NCBI GenBank assembly: GCA_024741835.1
Contig: JAENRP010000165.1
Span: forward strand, 6,785 to 70,784
Direction: 5' to 3'
Length of the DNA stretch: 64,000 nucleotides
Source: Diplocarpon mali
Lineage: Eukaryota; Ascomycota; Leotiomycetes; Helotiales; Drepanopezizaceae
Every line of letters starts with the position of its first letter. Within the stretch, counting starts at the first letter, position 1. The position numbers were made by a program, and so were the translations under genes. Positions 21,367 through 33,375 of the stretch are shown piece by piece. The notes under the pieces were generated by a model, which worked only from the letters and a program-made list of their open reading frames with translations, was not told where the DNA came from and made no database searches.

Positions 21367-23943
21367 TTAGATGAGTTGCTGAAATGCGCGATTGACGGGA
21401 GAACGGATGTTAGGGACGTCCTTCCAGAACTCAACAGTGGCAACAGCACGCTTGCTGATTCCCTCTGGTGTGAACTCGAATTTCTGCATGGGAGTTAGCG
21501 CGGCCACGGCCGATAGTAATTATGTTATATACCTTGTAGACATCCTTGTACGCGCCACTGGCACCGAATCTGTTCAGACCAAATTGCTCGTGGGTATATC
21601 GCTCCCATCCCATAGTCGACATTACTTCGACAGAGAGAGATGGGATACCATCCGGCAGGATACTGAGTCTGTATTCCTTGGATTGTGCATCGAATACCTC
21701 GAAGCATGGAATAGAGACGACACGAGCAGTCAAGTTATGTTTCTCCTTGAGGTACTTGACAGCATCGACGCAAATGCCAACCTCGGAGCCGGTCGAGACC
21801 AAGGTGATATCGGCCTTCTCAGCCTCGTGGACAGTGTATCCACCCTTGATGGCGTGTCCAATGGTAGAGTTCTCGAGTTGTGGAAGGTTCTGGCGTGACA
21901 AAGCGATGATGCTGGGAGTGTGCTTGGAGGTCAACGCCACGTAGTAAGCTGCGCTAGTCTCATTTCCATCGGCTGGGCGCCAAACCATACAATTGGGCAG
22001 AGCACGGAAATGGGTGAGAGTCTCGATAGGTTGATGGGTGGGACCATCTTCACCAAGTCCGATAGAGTCGTGAGTAGCGACCCAGATGACACGGACCTGT
22101 GACAAGGCAGATAGACGAACAGCTCCTGCGGCGTAGGAAACAAAGTTCAAGAAAGTTCCCCCATACGGGATGACGGTACCATACGCAGCAAGACCATTCA
22201 TGATGGCACCCATGGCATGCTCACGGACTCCATATCGGATGTAACGTCCGCTCCAGTCGCCAATCCCAAGGGAAGGTGGCTGAAAGTCAACTGCATCCTT
22301 CCATCTCGTCAAGTTTGAGCCAGTCAGATCCGCTGAGCCACCAACCAACTCTGGAATGGCCTGGTGAATCTTCTGAAGGACAATCTCGGAAAGTTTTCGG
22401 GACGCAACAGCATCGTCAGATGGAGAATAGACAGGCAAATTCTTCTCCCATCCTTCTGGGAGATCACCGGTCAAACGACGCTTGAGATCTGCAGCCTCGG
22501 ACTGATATTCTTTGCTGTATTTCTCAAACAGTTGTTCCCATTCCTGTTCCTTAGCGGCGCCTTCGGCGCCATGCTTATTGTAAATGTCGTAAACCTCCTG
22601 GGGAACGACAAATGATTGCTCAGGGTCGAATCCAAACTTGGTCTTAACCTGCTTGATATCAGCTGCCTTGAGAGGCGAGCCGTGAACACCTCCAGTGCCC
22701 TGCAACAAGGAACCGAAACCAATGGTTGTTCGGAGCTTAATCATGGATGGCTTGTCCTTGACAGCTTGGCACTTCTTGATTGCTGCCTCGATACCCTCTA
22801 GATCGTGGTCACCATCCTCGACTACCTCGACGTGCCAGCCGTAAGCCTTGAATCGAAGGTTAACATCTTCAGTGAAGGCACAATTAGTGTCACCATCAAT
22901 AGAAATGTGGTTATCATCGTAGATGGCGATGAGGTTGCCGAGTTGTAAGTGACCTGCAAGAGATGCTGCTTCGCTTGCAACGCCTTCCATGTGGCAACCG
23001 TCTCCCAGGAAAGTATATGTGTAGTTGTCTATCAACTCGAATCCAGGCTTGTTGAATTCGCCGGCAGCGTGGTGCTGAGCAATAGCCAATCCGACAGCGT
23101 TGGAGAAACCTTGGCCCAGAGGACCAGTGGTGACTTCGATACCATCGGTATCGTGGGCTTCAGGGTGACCGGGTGTGATGCTGTCAATCGACTAGAGAGA
23201 TGGTAATCAGCTGGAGATGATCGTGCAGCGAACCTTGCAAGCTTACTCGAAAGGCCTTGATGTCATCCATGGAGATCTTGTACCCGGCGATATGTAGAAG
23301 AGCATATTGAAGCATACAGGCGTGGCCGTTCCTGTTAACCAACCTTGTCAGTCAGCTGCCCAACAATATTTAGAGTATAAAATTGCGCCCTCGGAGGCTT
23401 GATCTGGTGACCACTGAAAGATACTGCTTTCAATGGATGCATAAGTGACCCAGTATCATCCCTCCATGGCTGCTTACAATTACCCAGCCGCGCCGAGTTT
23501 CTGAGCTCACGGATGCACCAAAGCAAAGTCCGCGCGGAGCTGTATGGGGTTTTGGGACTCACGAGAGGACAAATCTATCTCTGTTGATCCATTTCGAGTT
23601 CTTTGGGTTGTATTTCAGGATTTTGTTAAAGAGAACGTGGGCGACGGGTGCCATGCCCCTGTGGCAAGAGTCAATTTTGGCAGACAGAAGCTCTTCAGAC
23701 GTACTTACATAGGAGCACCTGGATGACCCGAATTCGACTTGAAGGTAGCATCAACCTGTGGTAGAGAAATCAGCAGCTACCCCGGAGAACTGTTCGAGTT
23801 GTGGTCCAAATTGTCGGATTGAGGCGTTGAGACGAAATTGACGTGGCAATGGAGGGGTAACAGTGAGCGCAGTGGGAAGTAGAACCTACGGCCAAAAGAC
23901 GGATGGCATTGATGGCGAGTTGATCAACATCAGTGTAGCCCAT
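21367..23943 (-). CDS. TKL1: Transketolase
   Basis: Six exons on the minus strand: 23943-23890, 23755-23709, 23658-23563, 23331-23247, 23191-21533, 21483-21367, totalling 685 residues, the normal fungal length. Transketolase moves two-carbon units between sugar phosphates in the non-oxidative pentose phosphate pathway, with thiamine diphosphate and a divalent metal, in the cytosol. Visible motifs include [19 protein letters not shown], the substrate-binding [16 protein letters not shown], the ThDP/metal block [19 protein letters not shown], and the pyrimidine-domain blocks [19 protein letters not shown] and [16 protein letters not shown]. Four of the five introns crowd the first 95 codons, typical of an ancient fungal housekeeping gene. 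The ATG at 23943 is used because the frame further upstream has only a TTG. Confidence 0.97.
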
Positions 23944-24482
23944 GTTTGCGGTTGCGATGCGCGAGGCAAGCAATTGTAGATGGAGGGTTTAGATCGATGG
24001 GGAAGTGGGGAGAGGGGAGGGTTGTTGGAGGAGAGGGGAAGAAAGAGAGAGGGATTTTTGGTGGGGTAAGAAACTCCTTAGTAAGGCATGTCAGTTGTCG
24101 GTATTTCAACGCCGTTGGGATCCGTTCGTTAGGGGTAGGTATCTATAGGTGGGGCATAAGCTATAATAAGTGGGTCACGATGTGCTGTAGTACAGCGGTG
24201 AACTATTGGGAATCAATTGAAATGGCATGAGGCCATACGGCACATACGGATATCATATACAAACTCGCCCAAGCCGCTTTTGCCCATCTGGCAGGCTGAC
24301 TTGAAGAAACTAAAGGCTGCGCCTACTACTGGTCAGATAAGTACAATATCTCATCTGTAATATGCTTGAGAAATATATATCAAAGGTAATAAAAATAGTA
24401 ACTGAATCACTTAGACTGTATAAAGGTACTGCTTAGAACTATAATAGAATCTAAAGTTTTCTGAATTTTAATAAATGCTAGC
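23944..24482. promoter_or_regulatory. Upstream region of transketolase grading into AT-rich DNA
   Basis: The first 150 bp or so are purine-rich on the plus strand (pyrimidine-rich in the sense of TKL1), which fits a fungal 5' UTR or core promoter. From about 24240 the sequence becomes AT-rich and gene-free. Confidence 0.5.
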
Positions 24483-25135
24483 AGGAGATGACGACTCAAT
24501 ATCTGTATATGGTGTTTCCTACGAGCCTGCAAGATCTTTAGATTCTTACTAAAGAGTCTGCAAAGCCGAGATTGAGTCCTTTCGACTACACAGCAATTGA
24601 TTCTAACGTCGAATAAAGCTAGCACTTTTCGGACGCTTTAGAATTAAAGAAATCTCATCCTACCCCTCTCATAAATGTCCTCTACTTTCGACTTCTACTT
24701 GCGGACTCCGGGATTGTTCAAATGTATACCTACAACCGAAGGAACGCTCGATAAAGGATATAAAGGGGACAAAGGCAGGTCACAGCATGTAAAGAAGTGG
24801 ACGAAGGTCAAGGAAATATTTCGAGGATTTACACAAAAGTTATTGAGAAAATTTATCATCGAAAGCTGCCGCTCTGGTAGGACGCTTAATATGATCAAAT
24901 AAATAGCCGCTATCGGCGTAGAGGGCTTACCTCAGAAAAGAGAACTTAAGGCGGCTTTATTCATCTAGGCACCTTTTGAGAACGTGCTCGCCTCAGACTT
25001 CAAGGGAATAACTATCGACTAGGATTATATTCTTATCTAAGGAATAAGAAATCATAGGTATACAAGGTTAAGAGTAAAGATATAAGGAGTTTCTATACTA
25101 GTTTCTCTTACAGTATAGCGTCGTCTATTTTTGCT
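24483..25135 (+). repeat. Dispersed repeat, copy A (degenerate, RIP-like)
   Basis: This segment aligns along its whole length, in the same orientation, with 54528-55199. Shared blocks include TCCTACGA, AGAGTCTGCA followed by AGCCGAGATTGAGTCC, TCGAATAAAGC, ATAGCCGCTA, AGGCACC and ATAACTATCG. The copies differ mostly by C/T and G/A transitions, for example GGTGTTTCC here against GGTGTCTCC in copy B, as repeat-induced point mutation would cause. A 75-codon frame starting MSSTFDFYLRTPG is open in this copy but broken in the other. Element class is unknown; a decayed transposon is likely. Confidence 0.75.
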
Positions 25136-27799
25136 GTAAGTAAAGAACTAACAAATCATATCAAAAAGGGGGAAAATACTACTAGCATTCTACTACTAGG
25201 CAAGTGGTTCAGAAGGGAGGGTCTCGTTTATGAAGTTGGCATATATGCCTGAAGAAAAGGGAAAATCTAAATATAAGTGAGCCTTATGGCCTTGTGCCAT
25301 TTTAAATGATTCAAAGATACTTTTGTAACCTGTGAGTTGCAAAGGTGGACATGGGGCGGGTCTAACTCCAGAAGGCAGTGATACACTGAACACTTATAAA
25401 TACAATATACCGGATTAGGTGTTATTAGTACTCGGTATCTACTCATCGGACTTGTTGAATTCCTAAGTAGAGGATTCTGGCTAGATCTCAATAGTGCCCC
25501 CTCAATGCCTTTGGACACAGAAGCAGGTGCAAATCAAAGCGAACTGTCGCCATAGTAACCGCCCAACACCGGATTCGCCGGGTGAATAATGTGCCTAACC
25601 TCTCTATCTACCTGCTACCACCCATGGACAACCACTGAGGTAGGCATGCGCCTGCACAAAATCTCTCCCACCTACCTGTCTAGCATCTAGTACGCGGAGG
25701 TTTCTAGTCCACGAATATCCTCACCCCACGTGGAGGAACGGACCTCAAACAGGCCGTAGCAGAGTGCCTTCTCGGCGTATGACAGAGAGTCTCTTCACAC
25801 AACGGGAAACTCCTGCGATCAACGAGCGTCGCATGGACCAGGCCTGAAAAAGTTTCTGGCTCGCAGGCTGAGCAGCAAGGGGGGGAAATGACTGCCTGAC
25901 AACACGCATCACGTTACATACGAATAGTATCAAGTGCGACACGACGGAGGGTCAAGATTGTATTCGGATGAATATCGTAGAGGCAAGTAAATCTGGCAGC
26001 TCTCACTAGGCTCCTACCACGAGATGTGTTTCAAGTACAAGGTAGAAGCACGCGAGAAGTTGACAGAACAGGTAGGCCGGCGAAGTCGACATGTTCACAT
26101 CAGGTCGATCCTAAAACAACTCTTCTTGTAGCATGGAACACCTTGCATCTCGATATTCCCGCCTTCATAGCTCCGCAGGTCATTTGAAACTATCTAGAGG
26201 TCGATATAGAATGCGCCGTGAGGTATAGGCAGAAAGGTGAGAGTAGGCTCGCAACACCAATGCTAGCTTGCACTTGCCAAATACCACCCGCAAAGTACCA
26301 AAGCACTATGCAATGAATTGAAGCCACAGTCAGGAAGTGGAATAGCCTATACGTAGTTAGAAATCTAAATTCCTTTCTTTGCAAAGCTAGGTACCTATCG
26401 TCGTCGCTTACTAAGCCTTAAGACGTATTACGCTAGGATTGCTTAAAGGCTTAATTAGATTTATATATTATAATAGCTAAGTGAATCTCGAAGTTTTGCG
26501 TTTTAAAAGAGAGCTATAGGATTGGCCACAGGTTCATGGCGAGGTGATTTCTCTCAATGAAGCGGTTCTGCATAGCTTACCAGGAGCTCATCACACTGTA
26601 GGTAGGATATTCAATGTACTGAGAACGCCACTATGGTTCGACAGCTAAGAATTTCGGCCGGGGAGCTTATTGATATCCTCAGGTCAGCGTTCAAAAAGAG
26701 CAGGAGCAAATTCCGACCTCTGGTCTTGACTCTACTTAGTATCCATCTCTTTTAATTCGAATTCGTCGTATAGAAGTTAGTCGTAAATCTGTTTGAAAGG
26801 GTAAGATACGTAGGGCAAGGGAGATCCGCCCCTTATCCTCGCTTAATTGACTTCTCGCTTATGACTTTGTAAAGAAATACCTACGATTTCCTGCTCCCGC
26901 AGTACCAGGTACAATATGCTCATCTGATTGCAGATCTTATTAATTTGCGCGAGAAAGTTCTCTTCACCATTCACCGGAGTGAACTATCCCTCTCGACTCT
27001 TCCCGGAACCAATATTGTCACCTCGTACTTTCCTGAACAGTAAATAAATCACCATCATAACCATCCAGGTACTACAACTATACTCGACGAAAACGACAAT
27101 AAGTCGCGATTTACACGCTTTATTATTCTGGCGTAGGATTGACTCTTGCCCTTCAATACCCTCAGTGTAACTCAGTATATATGCACGCATATTCATCTCT
27201 CACTCCCCCGAAGAGCCCACGGTGCTTTTCATGCCATCGTGGGTTGGATCTCATGCATGGCGTTTCCCCAGACCTGATTTTTTAACGATTTTCTCCCGGA
27301 AATCGTACGATTATGCTCATTCAGCAAGTGTGGTCGCACCACGTAGCTACGAGGCTATGGTGAGCATTGGACCCTGGGGATGATTTTCCGGCGCAATATG
27401 CAAGACTCGGATTTTATCCACAAGTTCTCGGGGGGAGTAGAAGCTATAGCCTGCAAATTTTGCTGTTTTTTTCATTTGCTTGCTTGCCGCTCGCTATATT
27501 TGCACGCGGAAGTCATGTTGGGAATGTGGCGAGGGCTGAGGCTGGTGCCGATGAGACCGGCTTAAGAATACATAAGGTATAGTCAATGATTTGAAAATTT
27601 TCAAAATCGGTATCTATCGAGCAGTATTCGTTCACTAGAGTTGCTACCAATTTCAACAAACAGAACATACCGCTCTTGAGCGTTGATGTATCCCACACTT
27701 TGAATTTCTGTCAACGTTAGAAAGAAAGCGCCTGCCTTGGAAGTCCCTAAGACCCGCCCTAAATCCCAACGCCTAATCTCAGTTAGCTGGAATTTTCCG
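25136..27799. other. AT-rich gene-poor island
   Basis: About 2.7 kb with no supported gene, only short frames interrupted by many stops. TA-rich words and scattered direct repeats suggest old, mutated repetitive DNA. A short palindrome GTGGTCGCACCAC occurs near 27329-27341. No tRNA, CRISPR-like array or intact transposase was seen. Confidence 0.55.
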
Positions 27800-28554
27800 T
27801 CACTCTTTTCGGTCCTGGTCATCCTGATCAAAGTAGAAATCAGAAGCATCAAACAAAAGAGGATCTATGATTTCGCCCTTCGAATCCTCCCACTCTTTCG
27901 GTTGGCAAACCCTTGTCAGGCCCTCACGCCTGTCGTTATCCTTGAGCATTCTGTCCAACTGTTGTTTTACTCTGGAATATTCAACTTGTAGAGATTCATA
28001 TGATCTGGAGAGATCACTATGCCGTGCTTCCAGTTCTCCAAGTCTGTGCTGAAGCTCCTTCATGTGCTTCTCCTTTCGGTCCCTGAAAGCTCGTTGCGAT
28101 GCACGGTTCTGGGCTCTGCGACGCTGAAAGAAGTTAGTCTCGAGTTATCCTTTGAGAGAAAGTGGCGCACTGAATGCAGGTAGGAGGAAACAGTCTTCTC
28201 GGTTCCACTCTGCCTGCGTCTGCGATCGTGATCCTCACAGAGACCCTCGACGTCCAACTCAACCGGAATGAGGCTAATTCGAGCCATTCCTCCTCCGCTC
28301 GTTGTATGTTGCATGGGAAATTGGGGGTAGGCCATGTAGCCACCTGCGTTGTAGAGGTTCTCGAAGCCCTGCTTGTTGGATTAGTGGGTGTGACTGTAAG
28401 TGAATGGTGGCAAAGATAGGCACACATTGTAGTTGATGGGGGAGCTCGCGGAAGAATCGCTGGAGGTACCGTCGTACAATGCCGAGGTCCCTTCTGGAGT
28501 CATCATGTAGGACTGGTTGCCAACCGAGCCGTTAGGGTATTGTTCGGTGGCCAT
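27800..28554 (-). CDS. bZIP transcription factor (AP-1/Yap-like)
   Basis: Three exons on the minus strand, 28554-28426, 28368-28171 and 28123-27800, give 216 residues. The last exon begins exactly with the DNA-binding basic region RRRAQNRASQRAFRDRKEKH, which carries the fungal NRxxQRAFR signature. A leucine zipper follows (LQHRLGELEARHSDLSRSY, then LQVEYSRVKQQLDRM). The C terminus is acidic (DASDFYFDQDDQDRKE). The N-terminal half is Ser/Gly/Tyr-rich and probably disordered. The short size and absence of obvious Cys-rich domains argue against a classical Yap1 redox sensor. The introns are 57 and 47 bp. Targets cannot be read from the sequence. Confidence 0.88.
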
Positions 28555-28680
28555 CTCGAGAGCCTTGAGAGCAAGCGAGCGCTGGTGAACAGAAAAAGGG
28601 CTACTTGTAGCCTTATGGTACAGCAATGGGCAAGTACAGTCAAGGTTTCTGGCAAGTAGAAAGTATGTGAGACAGGCAGG

Positions 28681-28705
28681 CCGGTCGGTCGGTCGGTAGG
28701 TAGGT
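28681..28705. repeat. GGTC/GGTA tetranucleotide repeat
   Basis: Four GGTC units followed by three GGTA units, just upstream of the bZIP gene. It shows stepwise decay of one tetranucleotide into another. Confidence 0.85.
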
Positions 28706-29090
28706 ACTCTGCGAGGCTATGGAGGCAGCTGATCGGAAGATCAAACCCTCGTCCAAACTCGAGGGGATGGGAGTCTTATGTCATGGCATGAGGAGGAAAG
28801 TGGCATGAGGTTTGCTCATACTTGTACTGAGATGGGCCAGCAGAGTTGATTTGAGGCTTTGATCCGACGCCCAATGCCACGGCCCCAAGATCTCGAGACA
28901 CCATGGCATACCACCTTTCTCGGAGCCCATTCCGCTTGGGGATATTGTTCTCTCCAATAAGCACCGCAGGAATCTGCATGTCGAGCGGTGGCAGCGATGG
29001 TGCTTGGGGAAGCCGGGTTAGCTGGCGCATTCCGAACGGACTTTTCGGGAACCGCCTACCTGGTACCCAAGGTATGGAGCATATGCAGAG

Positions 29091-29200
29091 GGATGTAGAG
29101 ATGGATGTAGAGATGGATGGTGGAGTGGTGGATGGTGGAGTGGTGGATGTATGGATGGTGGATGGATGGATAGAGGGAGGGAGAGAGGGAGGGTGGGTGG
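29091..29200. repeat. GGATG/GGTGGA minisatellite followed by G-rich tract
   Basis: Imperfect array of GGATGTAGAGAT and GGATGGTGGAGTGGT type units, then a G-run block (GGGAGGGAGAGAGGGAGGGTG) that could form a G-quadruplex. Frames across it encode only artefactual Pro/Ser/His or Asp/Gly repeats. Confidence 0.8.
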
Positions 29201-30670
29201 AAAGGGCAGAGAGCATAGCGCAGGAAAGGTAGAGAGCACTTTGAAAGGGGAGAGGAGGCAGCCATGTCAGCCTCTCCCCGTAGCTCGCAGTCGCCTATTA
29301 CCTTACCTACTGTCTACCACCTATTTATTACCTACCTTACCGATCAATATCTTGACCAAATCTTTCCCTTCTTCTGATACGCAGCAGCCGGGCTTCTCTC
29401 GGCATATCAACGGTGCAGAGTCTGACTCTTTCCAGTGCCATGCAAGCCACCAACGCCCATGCACAGGTCAACGTATTGGTGCTTGCCCGGTGAGATTGCC
29501 ATGTGCGCCCCGAAGAGAGAATCGCGACTTCGTTTGGGTGGGCAGTAGTTGGGACTGCAGGCCTGAGCTTGACTGACACCTGTAAATCTCCGGCCAGACT
29601 TGAAGATGTCGGTTAGCGAGTTGCTCACGTCTCTACTGCGTACTACGCAAGTCGAACAAGCAGTGTCGTGGGCGGCGATGCAAGTCGAAGTTCTACACAA
29701 CATGGGTCGAGCAAAAGTACAGTCGGTTGGTTGAGGTCTTGCAAAGTTCCGGTCGACGTCCGGTAAAGGCGTGACGGAGGCATGGGGCATGTTTCGATGT
29801 CGTTTATCCCAGACCGTATTGAGCGTGTATCGACGGAGAAAGCGGCGTACGGAGACCTGCGCAGCTTACATTTATTGGCGCATCGATGTGATGCGCAACC
29901 ATACTGCAGCAGAGAGGCCCGGAAGATAGAGGACAAAATGATTGGATGGCCTCGTACATAATAAGTATTGGCCGAGACGAGGGACGCCCGCCGAGACAAC
30001 AACAACCTAGCCGAATCTTTTGTCTGGTATCTAGGTAAGGTAGGTAGGTAGCTACCGTGGTAGAGAGAGGTGGGTAGGTACTGCGTGCGGGAGAGGCCCC
30101 TTCGTCGAGAATCGCGAGGGCAATATCAGTTGCTGGGCTCCTCGGGGCGCTCGAGATATCCCCAAAAGATGAGGGAATGCCGACCAAACCAACAGAGCCC
30201 AGGGCCAGCGGGTAGCCTCCTACTGACGGCCGCAATGCGACTTGTGATTTCCGTCGCGCATCCACCTCGACTTCAGTCCTGTGGCTTTACTGGCCCTAGA
30301 TCCTCAAGGCCGCCCGCTATCGTCATGTTCTCTTCTTGTGTCGAAGATCACTGCCACCCCCAATACACCTGGGTGACTACAGCACAACATATATCATTGA
30401 TGCCAACAAGAGAAATACTAGCATACACGGTCGCTTTGACCCACCTCCGATGGCAATTCTACTACATGCATCTGAAACGCCATTATTCGAAAGAGAACCA
30501 AGAGTACACACGTTTTCGGCTATGACCGATCCCACTCCAAATCCTCCTTCAAGAACCCCCCTTCCTCATTCTCCATTTCCCAGCACTGCCAGCCGATATT
30601 AACAATGGTCGCAGAGGAGAGTGTGCGTTCGTAAATTGTCAATGGCTCCTCTTCCTGGCGGCAATTCCGT

Positions 30671-31558
30671 CTAGCACGAAACATCCAAGCTGGCCTTGGA
30701 GTTCATCAGAAGGGCGACGATCAAGCCGTAGAGACCTGCAACACGTTAGTATCTAGTTAGTCACGCGGCTCTAGGATATTAAAACAATGCAACATGGAAA
30801 GCAGCCAAGGTGCTTGACAACAGCCCTGCAAGATGTCGACATGACTTACCCAGGACTTCAGCGAAGATAAGAATCAAGATCATGCCCACGAAGAGACGGG
30901 GTTGTTGTGCGGTACCCCGGACACCAGCGTCACCAACAATACCAATGGCGAAGCCGGCAGCCAGACCAGCCAAGCCGACACTGAGTCCGGCACCAAGTTG
31001 GATGAAACCAGTGTACAATGGCAGTTGTTGCTTCAGCCCGTCGGAAATCAAGACCGATACGACCAATCCGTAAATACCAATGATACCAGCCATGATAACG
31101 GGAACAATGTCTGGAAATATACGTAAGAATCCAGTCTTGATGAGCAAGTATATCCAAGCTTACTCTTCACGATCAGATCAGGTCTGAGGACACCCATTGC
31201 ACAGATACCGACACCAGACTTAGCAGTTCCGTATGCAGCACCGAAGCAGGTGAAGACAATGGCAGATGTGCATCCCATTGCACCGAAGAATGGCTGAATG
31301 ATGGTTAGTGCTTCGTCATTAAATAGTCGGGTTGGCTTATTCGGTGTGGATTCAAGGCTGCGAAGTTGGGGGTACACGAACTGCATAGACCGGGCTGGAG
31401 CGAGAAAGTTAGCTTGTATACTGCGCAAATAAGCTGCCCATGATGATTTCGTGGGATGACACTGGCCCAAAGATGAAGCTTGTCTTGATCTTGACCAGGC
31501 TTCACAATATTGCCTAGGGAACTCACCAATAGATCAAACTGTCTCCAATGTCCGCCAT
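30671..31558 (-). CDS. VMA3: V-ATPase proteolipid subunit c
   Basis: Five exons on the minus strand: 31558-31527, a 13-nt micro-exon 31394-31382, 31293-31164, 31110-30850, 30735-30671, totalling 166 residues. Subunit c forms the membrane ring of the vacuolar H+-ATPase that carries protons. Four hydrophobic helices are present. The proton-carrying glutamate in helix 4 is visible in [15 protein letters not shown], and [20 protein letters not shown] is the typical loop. The micro-exon CCCGGTCTATGCA supplies the conserved CPVYA before PFFGAMG; without it the frame fails. The protein ends in [10 protein letters not shown]. It shares a 466-bp divergent promoter with SNU13. Paralogues VMA11 and VMA16 differ in these blocks, so VMA3 is the best name. 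Confidence 0.95.
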
Positions 31559-32024
31559 TTTGCAGGTTCTGAAAGATTTAACTGAGTACAATAGGTATTT
31601 GTGAGGTTAGCGTAGGCTGAACGGGTGATAGTTGGGTGACGGTGGTGATGGGGCTCGACTTGGAAGGGGTGTTGTCTCGATGTCGATGATGAGGTTGAAG
31701 GTCTTGCTTAGCTAGATCCAAAGCTAACCGACTTGGATGTAGCGGCTTGGCATAAATCTGGCCGCGACCTTTTTTTTTTTTCTCTCCAGTTGCCATTCTG
31801 AGCGGTAGAATCAGTGAATTTCCGCAACCACCAAAGCATTTATCAGGGCGAGCCAACGCAAGGAACCCTGAAAATTTCCCCAACCACTACGCCTCTTTGT
31901 TCTCTGCCTCCTTGTCTCTTAATCTCAAAGTGGGCCACACATTAGTACCATTGGACTTCTTCCTCCGCTTGTCGCATTCACTGACTTCGACCAGAAACCT
32001 CACCTCGAACTACCATTCCTCAAG
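31559..32024. promoter_or_regulatory. Divergent promoter VMA3 / SNU13
   Basis: 466 bp separating two housekeeping genes read in opposite directions. A T-tract lies near 31770-31782 and CT-rich sequence precedes the SNU13 start. No specific factor site is claimed. Confidence 0.55.
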
Positions 32025-32589
32025 ATGGCTGAAGAACAAAATAGCTCTGCTGGTATGTTTTCTCCCACGAATTTCCCCTTCATAATCCCCTAAAAATCTT
32101 CCATTGCAAGCCTTGATCTGCTCGCGCATATACGCAATGCCTTCAATTGGTACTAACATCTTGTAGCCTGGCCCGTGGCCGATGCAGCTCTTACTCAAGA
32201 GATTCTCGATATCGTTCAACAAGCCAGCCATGCAAGGCAGTTGAAGAAGGGTGCCAACGAGGCGACGAAAACCTTAAATAGAGGTATCTCGGAGGTTATC
32301 ATTTTGGCCGCCGACACCGCTCCTCTCGCTATTCTCCTCCATCTCCCGCTTTTGTGCGAAGACAAGGTACGATATGATACTCGAGGCGGCGCTTGAACTT
32401 GTGTTGCAAAGGTACTAATCGAAGCTGCAGAACGTTCCCTACGTCTATGTACCAAGCAAGACGAGCTTGGGCCGTGCCTGTGGTGTAAGCCGCGCAGTCA
32501 TTGCCGCAAGCATTACTACCAACGAGGCGTCCGATTTGATGAACCAAATTCGGACTCTGAAGGACAAAGTCGAGAGACTAATGATCTAA
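32025..32589 (+). CDS. SNU13: Snu13, U4 snRNP / box C/D snoRNP protein
   Basis: Three exons, 32025-32052, 32167-32366 and 32431-32589, give 128 residues, matching the usual length of about 126. Snu13 (15.5K) is an L7Ae/L30e-fold RNA-binding protein. It recognises kink-turns in U4 snRNA for the spliceosome and in box C/D snoRNAs for rRNA 2'-O-methylation. The RNA-binding block [16 protein letters not shown] and the strand [20 protein letters not shown] are clear. So are [15 protein letters not shown] and the C-terminal KVERLMI. Introns are 114 and 64 bp. Confidence 0.96.
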
Positions 32590-33375
32590 TTGACCGATTT
32601 GAGACGGGTCCTAACACTATGGGTTGGAGAAAACAGTTGGCCTTTGGCTACATCAAAGATATCCGAATTCTGGGTTTGTAACAGAACAAATTCCCTGATG
32701 AATCTCTGGTCCAAGAGTTCATTTCCAACCCTTGAAATACTGCTGTAATCTTCCAAGAAAATATTGTAACGCTTGACGTGGGATTAGGGGCAAAAAGTTG
32801 AGCCTGGGAGACGAATCTTGGACTCATTGTATTGGCTGTCCGGCGTCACTACTGGAGCGTGCCTCGTGCCCTGGCTGCATATCAGTTCACTGAAATTGCA
32901 GGTGTTCTCGCTGCTGTGCTAGCAGAAGAGTTTTCGGTATTTCGAATATCCAACGGCGAGGCAAGTGCCGCTTGTCAAATCAGAGCCGAAAGGAAGGGAT
33001 GTTCAGACTACTGCTTTGCCCTCACGTTATACGCAATGCCCGACGCAGTTTGTCAACGGCATTAAACAGCCAAGAATCCGATGATCCTCTTGGAAAGATC
33101 GGAGGCTCATTGAGAACGAGATCACATGGTCGATTCGAGAATATTTACTTTGCGATCAGGTAGACAAATGCTTGAGAGCTGGTGTGAGAATCAGCAAACC
33201 CTCTGGGTCATCAGCCGAGGCTCAGGTCCGTAGCCCGGAGGCTAAGAACCGCCGCTTTTCGATCCCGAAGATATTGCACTCAAGGTAGCTTATTATTGTT
33301 AGTCTATCTTACAGTCTATCTTATAGTCTATTACCACCCCATGTACCAGAACAAGTGAGAACAGAATTAAAGTCA
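32590..33375. other. Convergent 3' intergenic region SNU13 / Sac phosphatase
   Basis: 786 bp with only short frames lacking resemblance to any family. A small repeated phrase (GTCTATCTTACAGTCTATCTTA) occurs near 33301-33323. Nothing else recognised. Confidence 0.5.

Larger units (their letters stand above)
28555..30670. other. 2.1-kb intergenic region with simple repeats
   Basis: Region between the bZIP start and the VMA3 stop. It holds the minisatellites listed separately and further TAGGTAGGTAGGTAG-like sequence near 30033-30051. Frames crossing it are low-complexity or lack family resemblance; no gene is supported. Confidence 0.5.

Noticed and set aside
29018..29265. Pro/Ser/His-rich frames around 29.1 kb
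   Set aside because: They are translations of the minisatellite and appear in several phases at once.
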